DNA of 8,442 bases, from contig CAJXGR010000127.1 in assembly GCA_913053665.1 (NCBI GenBank), positions 1 through 8,442 of the forward strand, in the 5' to 3' direction. The notes beneath the pieces were generated by a model, which saw nothing but the letters and a program-made list of their open reading frames with translations, was not told the origin of the DNA and did not search any database. The first letter of the stretch is position 1, and each line of letters opens with the position of its first letter. This document shows positions 1 to 7,177 of this stretch, one piece after another. A program made the translations under genes and the position numbers. Source of the DNA: an uncultured Spirochaetia bacterium (GTDB lineage: Bacteria; Spirochaetota; UBA6919).

Positions 1-1011
1 AAAGCTGAAGTATATTTTATCTTCTGTGATCCTGGAAATCCCATACCTCCCATCGCCAAGGGGTTTAAACTCTCTGTTTACCCAGTCTGAAGGGGACGTG
101 ATAAAAACTTTCTTATAACCCTCCTCATTGATCGTGACTGAGAACAGCTTTCTTTTCAGATCGAAGTCTATATCGGTCATATCCCATTTCTGGGTCAATT
201 TTTGGAGTCTGGGAGTCACTTTCCGGCTTAGTATATGGTATTCGGCCAGAGTGTTGTACTCTGAGAACAGGTTGGTCAAAAGATAGATGGACTTTTCGTC
301 ATCACTAAAGAAAAGGTTGCCAAAGACATGTTTTTCCCCTTCCTTCCAGAGTATGGGGGTTAATTTCTTTTTCACCCGGTCGTAAATAAAAGGCCGTGTC
401 TCCTCGTTTCCTTTGTAGGAGAGAATAATTAACTTATCCCCTGATTTATCAGAGTCTCTAACATAGTTGAATCCTTTTAAGGTGATTACTTTATCCTTCT
501 GATGGGTTTGGACGTTGTAAATATAAATATTAAAGTCTCTGCCATTGTCTTCATTGGCACTGTAGAAGAAGTATCGACTGGATCGATGCCAGCGGATCCC
601 AAGATACCTGGCTTTCTCCTTGGCAGGCAATTCTTTCCATTTATTAAGCCCTGTGTTATAGAGCCACAGCTTGGATTGTTCATCCCCTCCTCTGGAAGCC
701 AATGCTACAATATACTCTCCATCAGGAGACAAGGAATAACCATCCAGACCGTCTTTAAAGAAAGACAACTGTTTAGGCTTTTGGACACCTAATTTCCATT
801 GAAAGATTTGTGAGACGCCTCCCGTTTCCCTGGACCAGGTGCTATAAATAGTAAATCCATTGGTACCTGTTTTTAATCCACTGGCTGAAAGGATTTGCAT
901 GAACTGATCAATCGTGTATTTTTCTAATGGATTGGCCTGTTGCCCTGTTTTACAGGCTGAAAGTACTAACAGCAGTAGGTAAAAGACACTGGCGATTGTT
1001 TTGTACGTCAT
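1..1011 (-). CDS. S9 (prolyl-oligopeptidase-like) family lipoprotein, N-terminal beta-propeller part; 3' end outside window
   Basis: An open frame of 337 codons runs off the left edge. The start ATG at 1011-1009 has AGGG (1020-1017) five bases upstream. Residues 1-20 form a signal peptide ending in lipobox LSAC, so the mature protein would be lipid-anchored at Cys20. The rest reads as repeated propeller blades: YSLSPDGEYIVALAS (about 95-110), a WHRSSRYFFYSANEDNGRD blade, then a FFSDDEKSIYLLTN blade and a late blade with VTINEEGYKKVFI. This order is typical of the propeller in S9 peptidases of the DPP/acylaminoacyl-peptidase type. The alpha/beta-hydrolase domain with the Ser-Asp-His triad would lie beyond the edge, so peptidase activity is inferred, not seen. 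It could instead be a propeller-only TolB/WD40-like lipoprotein. It follows the SPATA20-like gene on the same strand with a 162-base gap. Confidence 0.72.
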   Translation of the reverse strand, partial: MTYKTIASVFYLLLLVLSACKTGQQANPLEKYTIDQFMQILSASGLKTGTNGFTIYSTWSRETGGVSQIFQWKLGVQKPKQLSFFKDGLDGYSLSPDGEYIVALASRGGDEQSKLWLYNTGLNKWKELPAKEKARYLGIRWHRSSRYFFYSANEDNGRDFNIYIYNVQTHQKDKVITLKGFNYVRDSDKSGDKLIILSYKGNEETRPFIYDRVKKKLTPILWKEGEKHVFGNLFFSDDEKSIYLLTNLFSEYNTLAEYHILSRKVTPRLQKLTQKWDMTDIDFDLKRKLFSVTINEEGYKKVFITSPSDWVNREFKPLGDGRYGISRITEDKIYFSF

Positions 1012-1058
1012 AATTTCCCTGGTCAGTAAAAAGGAGTATTACATAGTGATCCAACTAT

Positions 1059-1080
1059 TGATAAATATAACACTTTATCA
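1059..1080. promoter_or_regulatory. 7-bp perfect inverted repeat upstream of the S9-like gene
   Basis: TGATAAA (1059-1065) and TTTATCA (1074-1080) are perfect inverted copies separated by 8 bases, 48 bases upstream of the S9-like start. The position and AT-rich dyad suit an operator or a weak leader hairpin. A possible minus-strand promoter lies just upstream (TTGAAA at 1121-1116, TATAGT at 1096-1091), but its 19-base spacing is long. Function is inferred only. Confidence 0.3.
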
Positions 1081-1128
1081 GCGGTAAGCTACTATAAATA
1101 ATGGATAATAACTTGTTTCAATAGTTTT

Positions 1129-1150
1129 CTGGATATTCCTCAATATCCGG
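1129..1150 (-). other. Intercistronic hairpin after the SPATA20-like gene
   Basis: GGATATT (1131-1137) and AATATCC (1142-1148) form a 7-bp stem with a 4-base loop, 25 bases past the stop of the SPATA20-like gene. On the minus strand the stem is followed by AGAAAAC, with no T tract, so it is not a standard intrinsic terminator. It may be a processing or attenuation hairpin between two genes of one transcript, or protect the upstream 3' end. Confidence 0.35.
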
Positions 1151-1173
1151 TCATAGGCTAATCCAAAGGCCCT

Positions 1174-3336
1174 TCACTTCACTCCAAGGAGCTTAAGCAT
1201 TGTCTGGATACTCGTTGTAGGTTCCTTACAGTTGAACTTCAGACAAACGTAAGCTGTAGCTTTCTTATTGATAGCTAGTTGGTATTTGGTGAACTCGGCC
1301 AATCGGATGATCTCAGGGGATTCCTCTTCGCTGGGACGAAAAAGAACAACATGATTGGGTATGAATGGCTTTGTGAGAGCCTTAATCATATCTTTGGTAT
1401 CTTTGGAATCCTTTCTCCCAGTGATAACCACTTCATAGGATGGGCCTATAGCGAAATCCAAAGCGACCATCCACTGAGTATAGCTTGAAGGGGAGACGCT
1501 AATGGTTTTGGAAAAAGCCTTTCCGGTTTGAGATGCCTTCTCCTCAAGGTCTGTATTGCCTGTCATCCGGGCCAGTCGGATCAAGTTTAGCATAGCAAGA
1601 GAGTTAGACGAAGGAATGGCCCCATCATAGCTTTCCTTACTACGAAAAAGAAGGTTTTCGCCTTTTTCGGATGTGAAATAAAACCCCCCATTTTTCTTGT
1701 CCCAGTGATGCTTAATGAACTTGTCATTCAGTTCAAGGGCTTTCTGAAGGTATTTTATCTCAAAAGTAGTCTCATAAAGTTCGATCAGCCCCCAAATCAA
1801 GAAAGCGTAATCATCGGCATAGGCTAAAATCCCTGCTTCACCCAGACGGTAGCGGTGTAATAGACCCTTCTCTTTGTCCATCTTCTGGAGAATAAAATCT
1901 GCGGCTTTCTTTGCCTTCTCAGCATATAAAGGTTCATTAAATACCCTGGAACCTTTAGCTAGTGAGGCGATCATCATACCGTTCCAATCAGTCAAGACCT
2001 TATCATCTTTGTGGGGAAGAACTCGTTTGTTGCGTATCTTTAGCAGTTTAGCAATCACCTTATCCAAACGCCTCTTAAAGACTTTTATATTCAGACCAAG
2101 TGATTGAGCCGATTTCTTGAAGGACTCTGTCCTGTAAAAGATGTTCACACCTTTCTCCCATTCACCTCTCTTGCCTAACAGATTGCCCATCGAGTTAATA
2201 TTATAAACCCGTGTAATAAGCTTTAACTCACCTTTTGACAGTATTTTCTTCAGTTCGCTTATGTTCCACAGGTAAGATTTCCCTTCAACTCCTTCACTTT
2301 CAGCGTTCTCAGCGGAGTAGAAAGCACCCTCTGGTGAGGTCATATCTCTGAACACATAGGTAAAAATCTCTTTTGCCATCCTTTGATAGTCCATCTTGCC
2401 GGTGGCCTGATAGGCCTCGATATAGGCTAACGCAATAAAAGCCTGATCATAGAGCATCTTCTCAAAGTGAGGGACAAGCCATTCCCTATCCACTGAATAT
2501 CGGTGAAAGCCATAACCCACATGATCATATATCCCACCAAGGCTCATAGCATCCAGGGTCTTCTCTACCATGTTCAGAGCTTTCTTGTCCCCTGTTCGTT
2601 TCCAGTAACGCAGGAGGAAAAGGAGTCTATGGGGTGTAGGAAATTTACGCCCCACGCTAAACCCGCCATACTGGGGGTCATACCCTTTGGATAGTTCTTG
2701 ATAGGCTTTTTCTAGTGTAGGCTCATCCAGATCATCCCCTGACACAGAGGTCCCGTATACTTTAACCTTTTTACTCCATATGTCAGCGTATTTTAGGAGA
2801 TCACCCTTTTGGGACTTCCAAAGCTTTTTAATTTGAGGAATCAGTTCCAGCATGCCCTTGTGGTTAAACCTGGTATTTTTCGGGATGTAGGTGGCCACAT
2901 AAAAAGGCTTTTTATCGGGTGTCATAATAACATTGAGGGGCCAGCCGGTAGATTCCAACTGGAGTGCCGCAACCTTCATATAGATATGATCAATGTCAGG
3001 CCGCTCTTCACGATCCACTTTGATAGATATAAACGTCTCATTCATGAGTTTGGCCACTTCAGGGTCTTCAAAGGATTCTCTCATCATCACGTGACACCAG
3101 TGGCAGGTGGAATAGCCGATGGATAAAAAGATTGGCTTGTTCTCTCTTTTAGCTCGTTCAAAAGCTTCATCCCCCCAAGGATACCAGTTCACAGGGTTTT
3201 TGGAATGCAATAAGAGATAGGGACTCTTTTCGTGGGTCAGGTGATTTCTATTGCTGTCTAAGTCTTTGCATCCTAAATGATTGGAGCAGGTTATTCCTGT
3301 TATCATGAGGAAGGATAAGACGATCCATGTTTTCAT
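1174..3336 (-). CDS. Exported SPATA20/YyaL-family protein: thioredoxin domain (DUF255) plus alpha/alpha-barrel
   Basis: The 720-residue protein matches the SPATA20/YyaL family along its whole length. Family landmarks, in order: HEKSPYLLLHSKNPVNWYPW (35-54), the thioredoxin-like active site STCHWCHVM with Cys78 and Cys81, DREERPDID (108-116), TGWPLNVIMTP (130-140), GGIYDHVGYGFHRYSVDREW (267-286) with PHFEKMLYDQ after it, FYSAENAESEGVEG (339-352), DDKVLTDWNGMMIASLA (444-460), and the C-terminal AYVCLKFNCKEP (Cys698, Cys703). Residues after about 200 are expected to fold as the six-hairpin (AGE-like) barrel. Family members are usually cytosolic; this one starts with a hydrophobic segment (about 4-17) and a weak lipobox-like GITC, so export to the periplasm or a lipid anchor is likely. 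The ATG at 3336 has GGAA 7-8 bases upstream. Enzymatic activity of the family is poorly defined. The S9-like gene lies downstream and a separate terminated gene upstream. Confidence 0.93.
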   Translation of the reverse strand: MKTWIVLSFLMITGITCSNHLGCKDLDSNRNHLTHEKSPYLLLHSKNPVNWYPWGDEAFERAKRENKPIFLSIGYSTCHWCHVMMRESFEDPEVAKLMNETFISIKVDREERPDIDHIYMKVAALQLESTGWPLNVIMTPDKKPFYVATYIPKNTRFNHKGMLELIPQIKKLWKSQKGDLLKYADIWSKKVKVYGTSVSGDDLDEPTLEKAYQELSKGYDPQYGGFSVGRKFPTPHRLLFLLRYWKRTGDKKALNMVEKTLDAMSLGGIYDHVGYGFHRYSVDREWLVPHFEKMLYDQAFIALAYIEAYQATGKMDYQRMAKEIFTYVFRDMTSPEGAFYSAENAESEGVEGKSYLWNISELKKILSKGELKLITRVYNINSMGNLLGKRGEWEKGVNIFYRTESFKKSAQSLGLNIKVFKRRLDKVIAKLLKIRNKRVLPHKDDKVLTDWNGMMIASLAKGSRVFNEPLYAEKAKKAADFILQKMDKEKGLLHRYRLGEAGILAYADDYAFLIWGLIELYETTFEIKYLQKALELNDKFIKHHWDKKNGGFYFTSEKGENLLFRSKESYDGAIPSSNSLAMLNLIRLARMTGNTDLEEKASQTGKAFSKTISVSPSSYTQWMVALDFAIGPSYEVVITGRKDSKDTKDMIKALTKPFIPNHVVLFRPSEEESPEIIRLAEFTKYQLAINKKATAYVCLKFNCKEPTTSIQTMLKLLGVK

Positions 3337-3496
3337 ATATTTATTCCATGATAATTGATTGGTATTTGGATGATGAATACTGACTGATCATCTCCTCATT
3401 TTTTAACACCTGAGAATAAGGATAGATCAATTTATAGGGGTTTCATGAAAAAAAAAGCTGACTACAGTGTGATAAAACATATTGGAGAGTGTAAAC

Positions 3497-3525
3497 ATTA
3501 TATTCCTAGTCCATAGGAAAAACCC
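3497..3525 (-). promoter_or_regulatory. Candidate promoter with dyad in its spacer, for the SPATA20-like gene
   Basis: An exact TATAAT lies on the minus strand at 3502-3497. Directly upstream is a dyad, TTCCTA (3503-3508) and TAGGAA (3514-3519) around 5 bases, filling the whole place of the -10/-35 spacer. The -35 position reads only GGGTTT or GGTTTT, a poor match, as expected of an activator-dependent promoter. A start near 3490 would leave a leader of about 150 bases before the gene. The role is inferred from base pattern and position. Confidence 0.35.
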
Positions 3526-3547
3526 TCCCACGTGGATTATATTCCAC

Positions 3548-3580
3548 AAAGCCCTACCAAAAGCAGGTAGGGCTTTATTT
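3548..3580 (-). terminator. Strong intrinsic terminator of the ModA-like gene
   Basis: AAAGCCCTACC (3548-3558) and GGTAGGGCTTT (3566-3576) make a perfect 11-bp stem with a 7-base loop. It lies 43 bases past the stop of the ModA-like gene. The A and T runs at the stem ends give short T tracts in both directions (TTTATTT on plus, TTT on minus), so it may work both ways. With only minus-strand genes around it, its job is most likely to separate the ModA-like gene from the SPATA20-like gene. Confidence 0.8.
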
Positions 3581-3618
3581 AACCTAAACGACAAACTGGA
3601 AAGAAGTTTATAGAGAAA

Positions 3619-4872
3619 TTATCCTTTCTTCTTATCCCCACAGGGATTCTTCATCTTCTTATCCATCTTCTTTGCCCCACATGGATTTTTCATCTTTTTG
3701 TCCATTTTCTTTGCCCCACAAGGGTTTTTAGGCTCAGGAATAGGCTTTAATTTACGCTCTGCTTTAGAGGCTTTTATAAAACCATATTTTGCATAGATAT
3801 CTTGAGCGGCATCACTGGCCAAATACATAAGGAAGGCCTCAGCATTCTTGGCATTCTCTTTTCTACCCGCCTCATAATGGCCAATAGCATAGCCCACCTT
3901 GCTTTGCATGTTATAAGGAGCAGGAATAGCCACTCCTTCCACACCACGATTTGTGGCTTTAGCATGCATCACTTCAGTGGCCCAGACAATCCCTACATCT
4001 GCTTTTCCCTTCTCAATACGGTCAGGAGTCTCTCTGTGATGGCGTTTGGTGAACCATGTTTTCCCTTCAATGGCCCAGGCACCTCTCACCATTTTTCCAC
4101 CCGTCACTTTTTCATATAACTTAAGGTCTTTAAGCATTTTAGAACCGTAGAACTTGAAAATACCCTCTGTTAACGGGTTGGGAAGAGATTTGACTAAATC
4201 ATCACGACTTAAATCTTTAGGGCCTTTAATCTTCTTGGGATTTCCTTTAGCGACCATCAGCTCAAGCTTGTTATGGGTATAGATCATATATTTACTCATT
4301 TTACCCTTTTTCTTAAGCTTCTTCAAATGGCCTAAATTCACGCTGGCAAAAATATCAGGCTTCATAGAGGTCTCTTTGCCTTCAATCTTGCCTTGCTTTA
4401 AAAGCTGTCCTTTGAGAATCTGTCCGGGGGGAATAGTTTCCACATAGACGGTCTTAATAGCAGGATTCTTCTTTTGAAAGTCCTGGATCAATTCCTTCAT
4501 CACCATAAATTGGTTTCCAGCTAAATACATGACCAAATCAGCTTTGTAGGAGTCGCCAATTTTGCCCATATCGATTTTTCCATCAGCATGGAAGGTACGA
4601 TAATCTTTTCCATGACCGGCATCACCCTTTTTCTGAGCCGTCTTATCCTTTCCGCACGGATTGCCGCCACAGGGATTGTTTCCCATTTTGTCATGACCAT
4701 CTTTCATTCCACAGGGATTGTTCCCCATTTTGTCATGACCACCTTTCATATCATGGCTTTTCATGCCATGACCATCACTATGGCCATGATCTTTTTTCTT
4801 CCCGCAACTAGCCATAGCGAAGAAGACTAGAAAAATCAGAAGTATAAACTTCATCTTGTTATTTAAAAACAT
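3619..4872 (-). CDS. ModA-like (SBP_bac_11 type) substrate-binding lipoprotein with His/Met-rich N-terminus and NPCG repeats
   Basis: This 417-residue protein has a signal peptide ending MASC (Cys23), so it is probably a lipoprotein. Residues 24-95 are rich in His, Met, Lys and Gly (HGHSDGHGMKSHDM at 29-42) and include two 14-residue repeats, each ending NNPCG (43-56, 57-70), then one more NPCG (71-74). Residues about 110-380 look like a periplasmic type 2 binding fold of the molybdate/tungstate type: ADLVMYLAGNQFMVMKELI, PDIFASVNLGHLKKL (172-186), NPLTEGIFKFYGSKML, HHRETPDRIEKGKADVGIVW (278-297), and a C-terminal LMYLASDAAQDIYAKYGFI. The tail repeats NPCGAKKMDKKMK twice (383-408) plus a last NPCG (409-412). 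No permease or ATPase gene is adjacent, so it is an orphan binding protein here. The ATG at 4872 has AGGAGG four bases upstream, which favours it over Met7. Ligand unknown: an oxyanion is suggested by the fold, metal handling by the ends. Confidence 0.82.
   Translation of the reverse strand: MFLNNKMKFILLIFLVFFAMASCGKKKDHGHSDGHGMKSHDMKGGHDKMGNNPCGMKDGHDKMGNNPCGGNPCGKDKTAQKKGDAGHGKDYRTFHADGKIDMGKIGDSYKADLVMYLAGNQFMVMKELIQDFQKKNPAIKTVYVETIPPGQILKGQLLKQGKIEGKETSMKPDIFASVNLGHLKKLKKKGKMSKYMIYTHNKLELMVAKGNPKKIKGPKDLSRDDLVKSLPNPLTEGIFKFYGSKMLKDLKLYEKVTGGKMVRGAWAIEGKTWFTKRHHRETPDRIEKGKADVGIVWATEVMHAKATNRGVEGVAIPAPYNMQSKVGYAIGHYEAGRKENAKNAEAFLMYLASDAAQDIYAKYGFIKASKAERKLKPIPEPKNPCGAKKMDKKMKNPCGAKKMDKKMKNPCGDKKKG
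3637..3726 (-). repeat. 39-bp tandem repeat coding the NPCGAKKMDKKMK tail
   Basis: Two in-frame 39-base units (3726-3688 and 3687-3649) encode NPCGAKKMDKKMK, followed by a partial third copy (NPCG, 3648-3637). The protein copies are identical while the DNA copies differ at several third positions, so the amino-acid repeat appears to be kept by selection rather than being a very recent duplication. Confidence 0.85.
4667..4750 (-). repeat. 42-bp tandem repeat coding K(G/D)GHDKMGNNPCG units
   Basis: Two adjacent 42-base units (4750-4709 and 4708-4667) differ at only a few bases and encode KGGHDKMGNNPCGM and KDGHDKMGNNPCGG. Each supplies one His, one Met and one Cys as possible metal ligands. 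High DNA identity suggests a younger duplication than the 3' repeat of the same gene, and copy number could vary between strains. Confidence 0.85.
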
Positions 4873-4917
4873 TTTTCCTCCTTTTTATAAAAAAATGATT
4901 TAAACTTGAATAAGTGT

Positions 4918-4946
4918 AATAAATTGTAAAGTAAACTGAAAGTCAA
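4918..4946 (-). promoter_or_regulatory. Sigma70-like promoter of the ModA-like gene
   Basis: On the minus strand TTGACT (4946-4941) and TTTATT (4923-4918) are separated by exactly 17 bases. Transcription would begin near 4911, leaving a leader of about 40 bases that contains the AGGAGG site four bases before the ATG. The -35 is five of six to consensus and the -10 four of six. Confidence 0.55.
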
Positions 4947-5149
4947 GAATTACTTAATAAAAAAGCAACAATTCCTTATACCTTTAATAAGTTGATATTT
5001 GTTTTCATGACAAGTAATAGATTGAGATTCTCTTGAGGATAATCCTGGTGTCCTGGATAATTATCTACAAGACAAAAGTTTATATCTTCCTGATGGGTCA
5101 AAATTAATGACACTCAACCCTCTTTAACCGGATTCTTTCCATTTTTTTC

Positions 5150-5178
5150 TTGTCTAACGAGTCATTTTGAGTTATAAT
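5150..5178 (+). promoter_or_regulatory. Sigma70-like promoter of the DUF4349 operon
   Basis: TTGTCT (5150-5155) and an exact TATAAT (5173-5178) are separated by 17 bases. The start would fall near 5185, about 40 bases before the preferred start codon at 5224. No other good promoter is visible before the three closely spaced genes, so they are probably co-transcribed from here. Confidence 0.6.
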
Positions 5179-5184
5179 TGACTC
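5159..5184. promoter_or_regulatory. Operator-like dyad over the -10 of the DUF4349 operon promoter
   Basis: GAGTCA (5159-5164) and TGACTC (5179-5184) are perfect inverted half-sites with a 14-base spacer that contains the -10 box. A third related half-site, GAGT, occurs at 5169-5172. A dyad that encloses the -10 is a typical repressor site, but no regulator gene is present in the window and the function is inferred. Confidence 0.35.
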
Positions 5185-5223
5185 ACAAAGGTTTAAAAAC
5201 CCCCTCAAAGAATGGGAGTCTAT

Positions 5224-6576
5224 ATGATTCGTTTGTTCCACACAGTATTACATGGCCTTTTGATCTCTTTGGTCGTCGTCTTCCTGATGGACTGCTCCTC
5301 AAAAAGTGAAACAGCCTCTAAAGCTGCTCCCAGAGACCACGCAAAGTCAGGTAGAAAGCAGGATGCTTATCGTAAAAGTGGTCAAATGAATTTTGATGCT
5401 AAAACGAAAAAGCCGTCAGCATCTATTCTACCTGGTGCAAGAGAATTTGTAGCTACTGAAGATGCCGAAATTGATGCAAGAAAAGTTGCATCGGGTAAGA
5501 CCAAACCACCCGATGGAGTTCTTGGACTTCTCAATTTATACGGTTCAGGAGATGATGATGGCAATGTTAACGACAATGATGATGATAATGATTATAGCCA
5601 GGATGGTCCAAAGAGTGAGAGGCTCGTCATTTATCACGGCGAAATCACCATGATCGTTGATAGTGTCAAAGGCTCCGTCAAGCATATTGAGGCTTTAATC
5701 AAAGAGTACAAGGGCTTTATCGATGAAATGACCTCCTCCGACTCCTATCGAAAGGCCCGTATCGTCCTACGTGTCCCCCCAAAGTATTTTGAGAAGGCCA
5801 TTAAGGAGATCACCAAATTAGGCCGCGTGAAAACTAAAGAGATTTCGGCCTCTGACGTGACGGAAGAGTATTTTGATAACTTATTAAGACTTGAGTCCAA
5901 AAAACGCATTCTTGCCCGCCTCAAAGAGCTCTTAAGACACGCCATCAAACCCAAGGAACGCATTAAGGTATTAAAAGAAATCGAACGCATATCCGCTCAG
6001 ATCCAGACTATGGAAGCAAGAGTCAAGTATTTACGCTCACAGGCAGACTTCTCCACCATCACCCTCCTGTTAGAAACCCATGTCAGAGAGGATGTCAAAA
6101 AGTATATCGCTTCCCCTTTCCCATGGATACGGTCTATTGGGTCAGATGGTTGGCCGTCTTACGATGTGACCAAGAGCTTCACCTTCACAAAACCTGAAGG
6201 CTTTTTCCTGATGAGCCAGGCTTATAAAGCAAAAGAAGTGAAATATCTACTTGTCAATCCGGGAAAAACGGCTAAAATCCGTATGGGAGTCATTAAAAAC
6301 TATCCCAAAGCGGATATCAAGTTTTGGGGAGAAGCCCTTCAAATCGATGCTCAGAACAAAAAGTATAAACTCCTGGAAAAGCTGAAGATTGGCTCAAAGA
6401 AAGTTTCGTTTATTGGCCATGTCTACCGTATCGCTCCGGAAAGAATCTTCTTCTACGCCATCTCAGTGAAGGACAATGAAATATACCTTGTAGAGGGGAT
6501 CTTTAGCAATGAGCAGGCTTACAAACAGAATATCAAGCACCTGGAAGTCTTTCTCAAATCATTAAGGCGGGTATAA
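5224..6576 (+). CDS. DUF4349 lipoprotein with extra C-terminal domain
   Basis: I prefer the ATG at 5224 (450 residues): GGGAG (5214-5218) lies five bases before it, whereas the in-frame ATG at 5212 has no good ribosome site. The signal peptide ends FLMDC (Cys24), probably a lipid anchor although Asp just before Cys is unusual. Residues 25-105 are low in complexity and 109-123 are an Asp/Asn run (GDDDGNVNDNDDDND). Residues about 130-287 match DUF4349: RLVIYHGEITM, KGFIDEM, ARIVLRVPPKYF, VTEEYFDNLLRLESKKRIL, then a coiled coil (about 215-275) ending ADFSTITLLLE. Most members of this family, from what is known, end in a membrane helix; here SPFPWIRSIG is followed instead by a 130-residue alpha/beta-looking domain (about 317-450) that recurs in the third gene. 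DUF4349 proteins have no settled function; an envelope role is likely. First gene of a three-gene operon; its TAA abuts the next ATG. Confidence 0.85.
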   Translation: MIRLFHTVLHGLLISLVVVFLMDCSSKSETASKAAPRDHAKSGRKQDAYRKSGQMNFDAKTKKPSASILPGAREFVATEDAEIDARKVASGKTKPPDGVLGLLNLYGSGDDDGNVNDNDDDNDYSQDGPKSERLVIYHGEITMIVDSVKGSVKHIEALIKEYKGFIDEMTSSDSYRKARIVLRVPPKYFEKAIKEITKLGRVKTKEISASDVTEEYFDNLLRLESKKRILARLKELLRHAIKPKERIKVLKEIERISAQIQTMEARVKYLRSQADFSTITLLLETHVREDVKKYIASPFPWIRSIGSDGWPSYDVTKSFTFTKPEGFFLMSQAYKAKEVKYLLVNPGKTAKIRMGVIKNYPKADIKFWGEALQIDAQNKKYKLLEKLKIGSKKVSFIGHVYRIAPERIFFYAISVKDNEIYLVEGIFSNEQAYKQNIKHLEVFLKSLRRV

Positions 6577-7167
6577 ATGAAAAAAACCTTTTTATTACTA
6601 ATCATTCTATCGCTCACTATACTAAACCTTTATGGCGTTGAAATCAAGTCCTTGAAATATCAATATCACATCACTACAGACTTCCCGGAAAAGATCATGG
6701 AAAGCTTAAGGAAAAAGGCTGATCAGGTGGGAGGATTTGTGAGTTACTTCAATGGAAAAATGCTTCGGATGAGAGTCCCGGCGAAGAACATAACAACTAT
6801 TATTGATCTAATCAAGAACTCAACATTCATCCAGGACACACAGCTCCATTCCAAAAACCACTCGGAGGATCTCATTTCCTTAAAAGCTCGGCTGAAGGCT
6901 AAAAATGAACTTCTTAAGCAGTTATACGCCATCTTTAAAACAGTCACAATGGTTCAAACCCTTGAGGTAGAGCAGGAATTAAATCGATATATCGGTGAAA
7001 TAGAAGACTTGAAGGGCAAGATACGTTTTATAGAGAATCAATACGCCTTTGCGGAGTTTACCATCTACATAAACTATGAGAATTATACACCCCCAGCGTC
7101 TAAAGTCCATGTCAGTCATTGGTCCTGGATCAATCAACTGGGATTACCACAGCTGTTAAGGAATTAA
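6577..7167 (+). CDS. Secreted DUF4349-like protein (stand-alone domain)
   Basis: The ATG directly follows the TAA of the previous gene, with AAGG about nine bases upstream, so translation is probably coupled. The 196-residue protein has a signal peptide (MKKTFLLLIILSLTILNLYG) with no lipobox Cys, so it should be periplasmic or secreted. The remainder lines up with the DUF4349 region of the upstream lipoprotein: VGGFVSY (51-57) with YKGFIDE, MLRMRVPAK (62-70) with IVLRVPPK, EDLISLKARLKAKNELLKQL (97-116) with EEYFDNLLRLESKKRILARL, a coiled coil about 125-155, and YAFAEFTIYI (156-165) with ADFSTITLLL. Both end the domain with a WI-x(2)-[IL]G motif (WINQLG, WIRSIG). It lacks the C-terminal domain of its neighbour. 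The coiled coils could let the two proteins pair; that is inference. Confidence 0.78.
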   Translation: MKKTFLLLIILSLTILNLYGVEIKSLKYQYHITTDFPEKIMESLRKKADQVGGFVSYFNGKMLRMRVPAKNITTIIDLIKNSTFIQDTQLHSKNHSEDLISLKARLKAKNELLKQLYAIFKTVTMVQTLEVEQELNRYIGEIEDLKGKIRFIENQYAFAEFTIYINYENYTPPASKVHVSHWSWINQLGLPQLLRN

Positions 7168-7177
7168 AACAAACAAT

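Larger units (their letters stand above)
4873..5223. other. Divergent intergenic region
   Basis: About 350 bases of AT-rich DNA lie between the leftward ModA-like gene and the rightward DUF4349 operon. It contains one sigma70-like promoter facing each way (annotated separately) and the AGGAGG ribosome site of the ModA-like gene (4882-4877). Between about 4950 and 5145 I see no coding frame of useful length and no convincing structured RNA. The only patterns there are GGATAAT repeated directly near 5037 and 5055 and the 10-base palindrome GATAATTATC at 5056-5065. Confidence 0.7.

Noticed and set aside
502..792. Plus-strand open frame of 96 codons
   Set aside because: It lies antisense within the propeller-coding frame of the S9-like gene, has no ribosome site, and its translation shows no domain pattern; the minus-strand frame has a signal peptide and propeller blades.
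3637..4750. NPCG repeats as haem c attachment sites
   Set aside because: No CxxCH motif is present; each NPCG has a single Cys and no following His at the required place.
3637..4750. CRISPR-like repeat array
   Set aside because: The repeats are in-frame, adjacent without spacers, and encode conserved peptide units.
5212..5223. Upstream ATG as start of the DUF4349 lipoprotein
   Set aside because: It lacks a good ribosome site, while the ATG at 5224 has GGGAG five bases before it and gives a cleaner signal peptide. The difference is only four residues.
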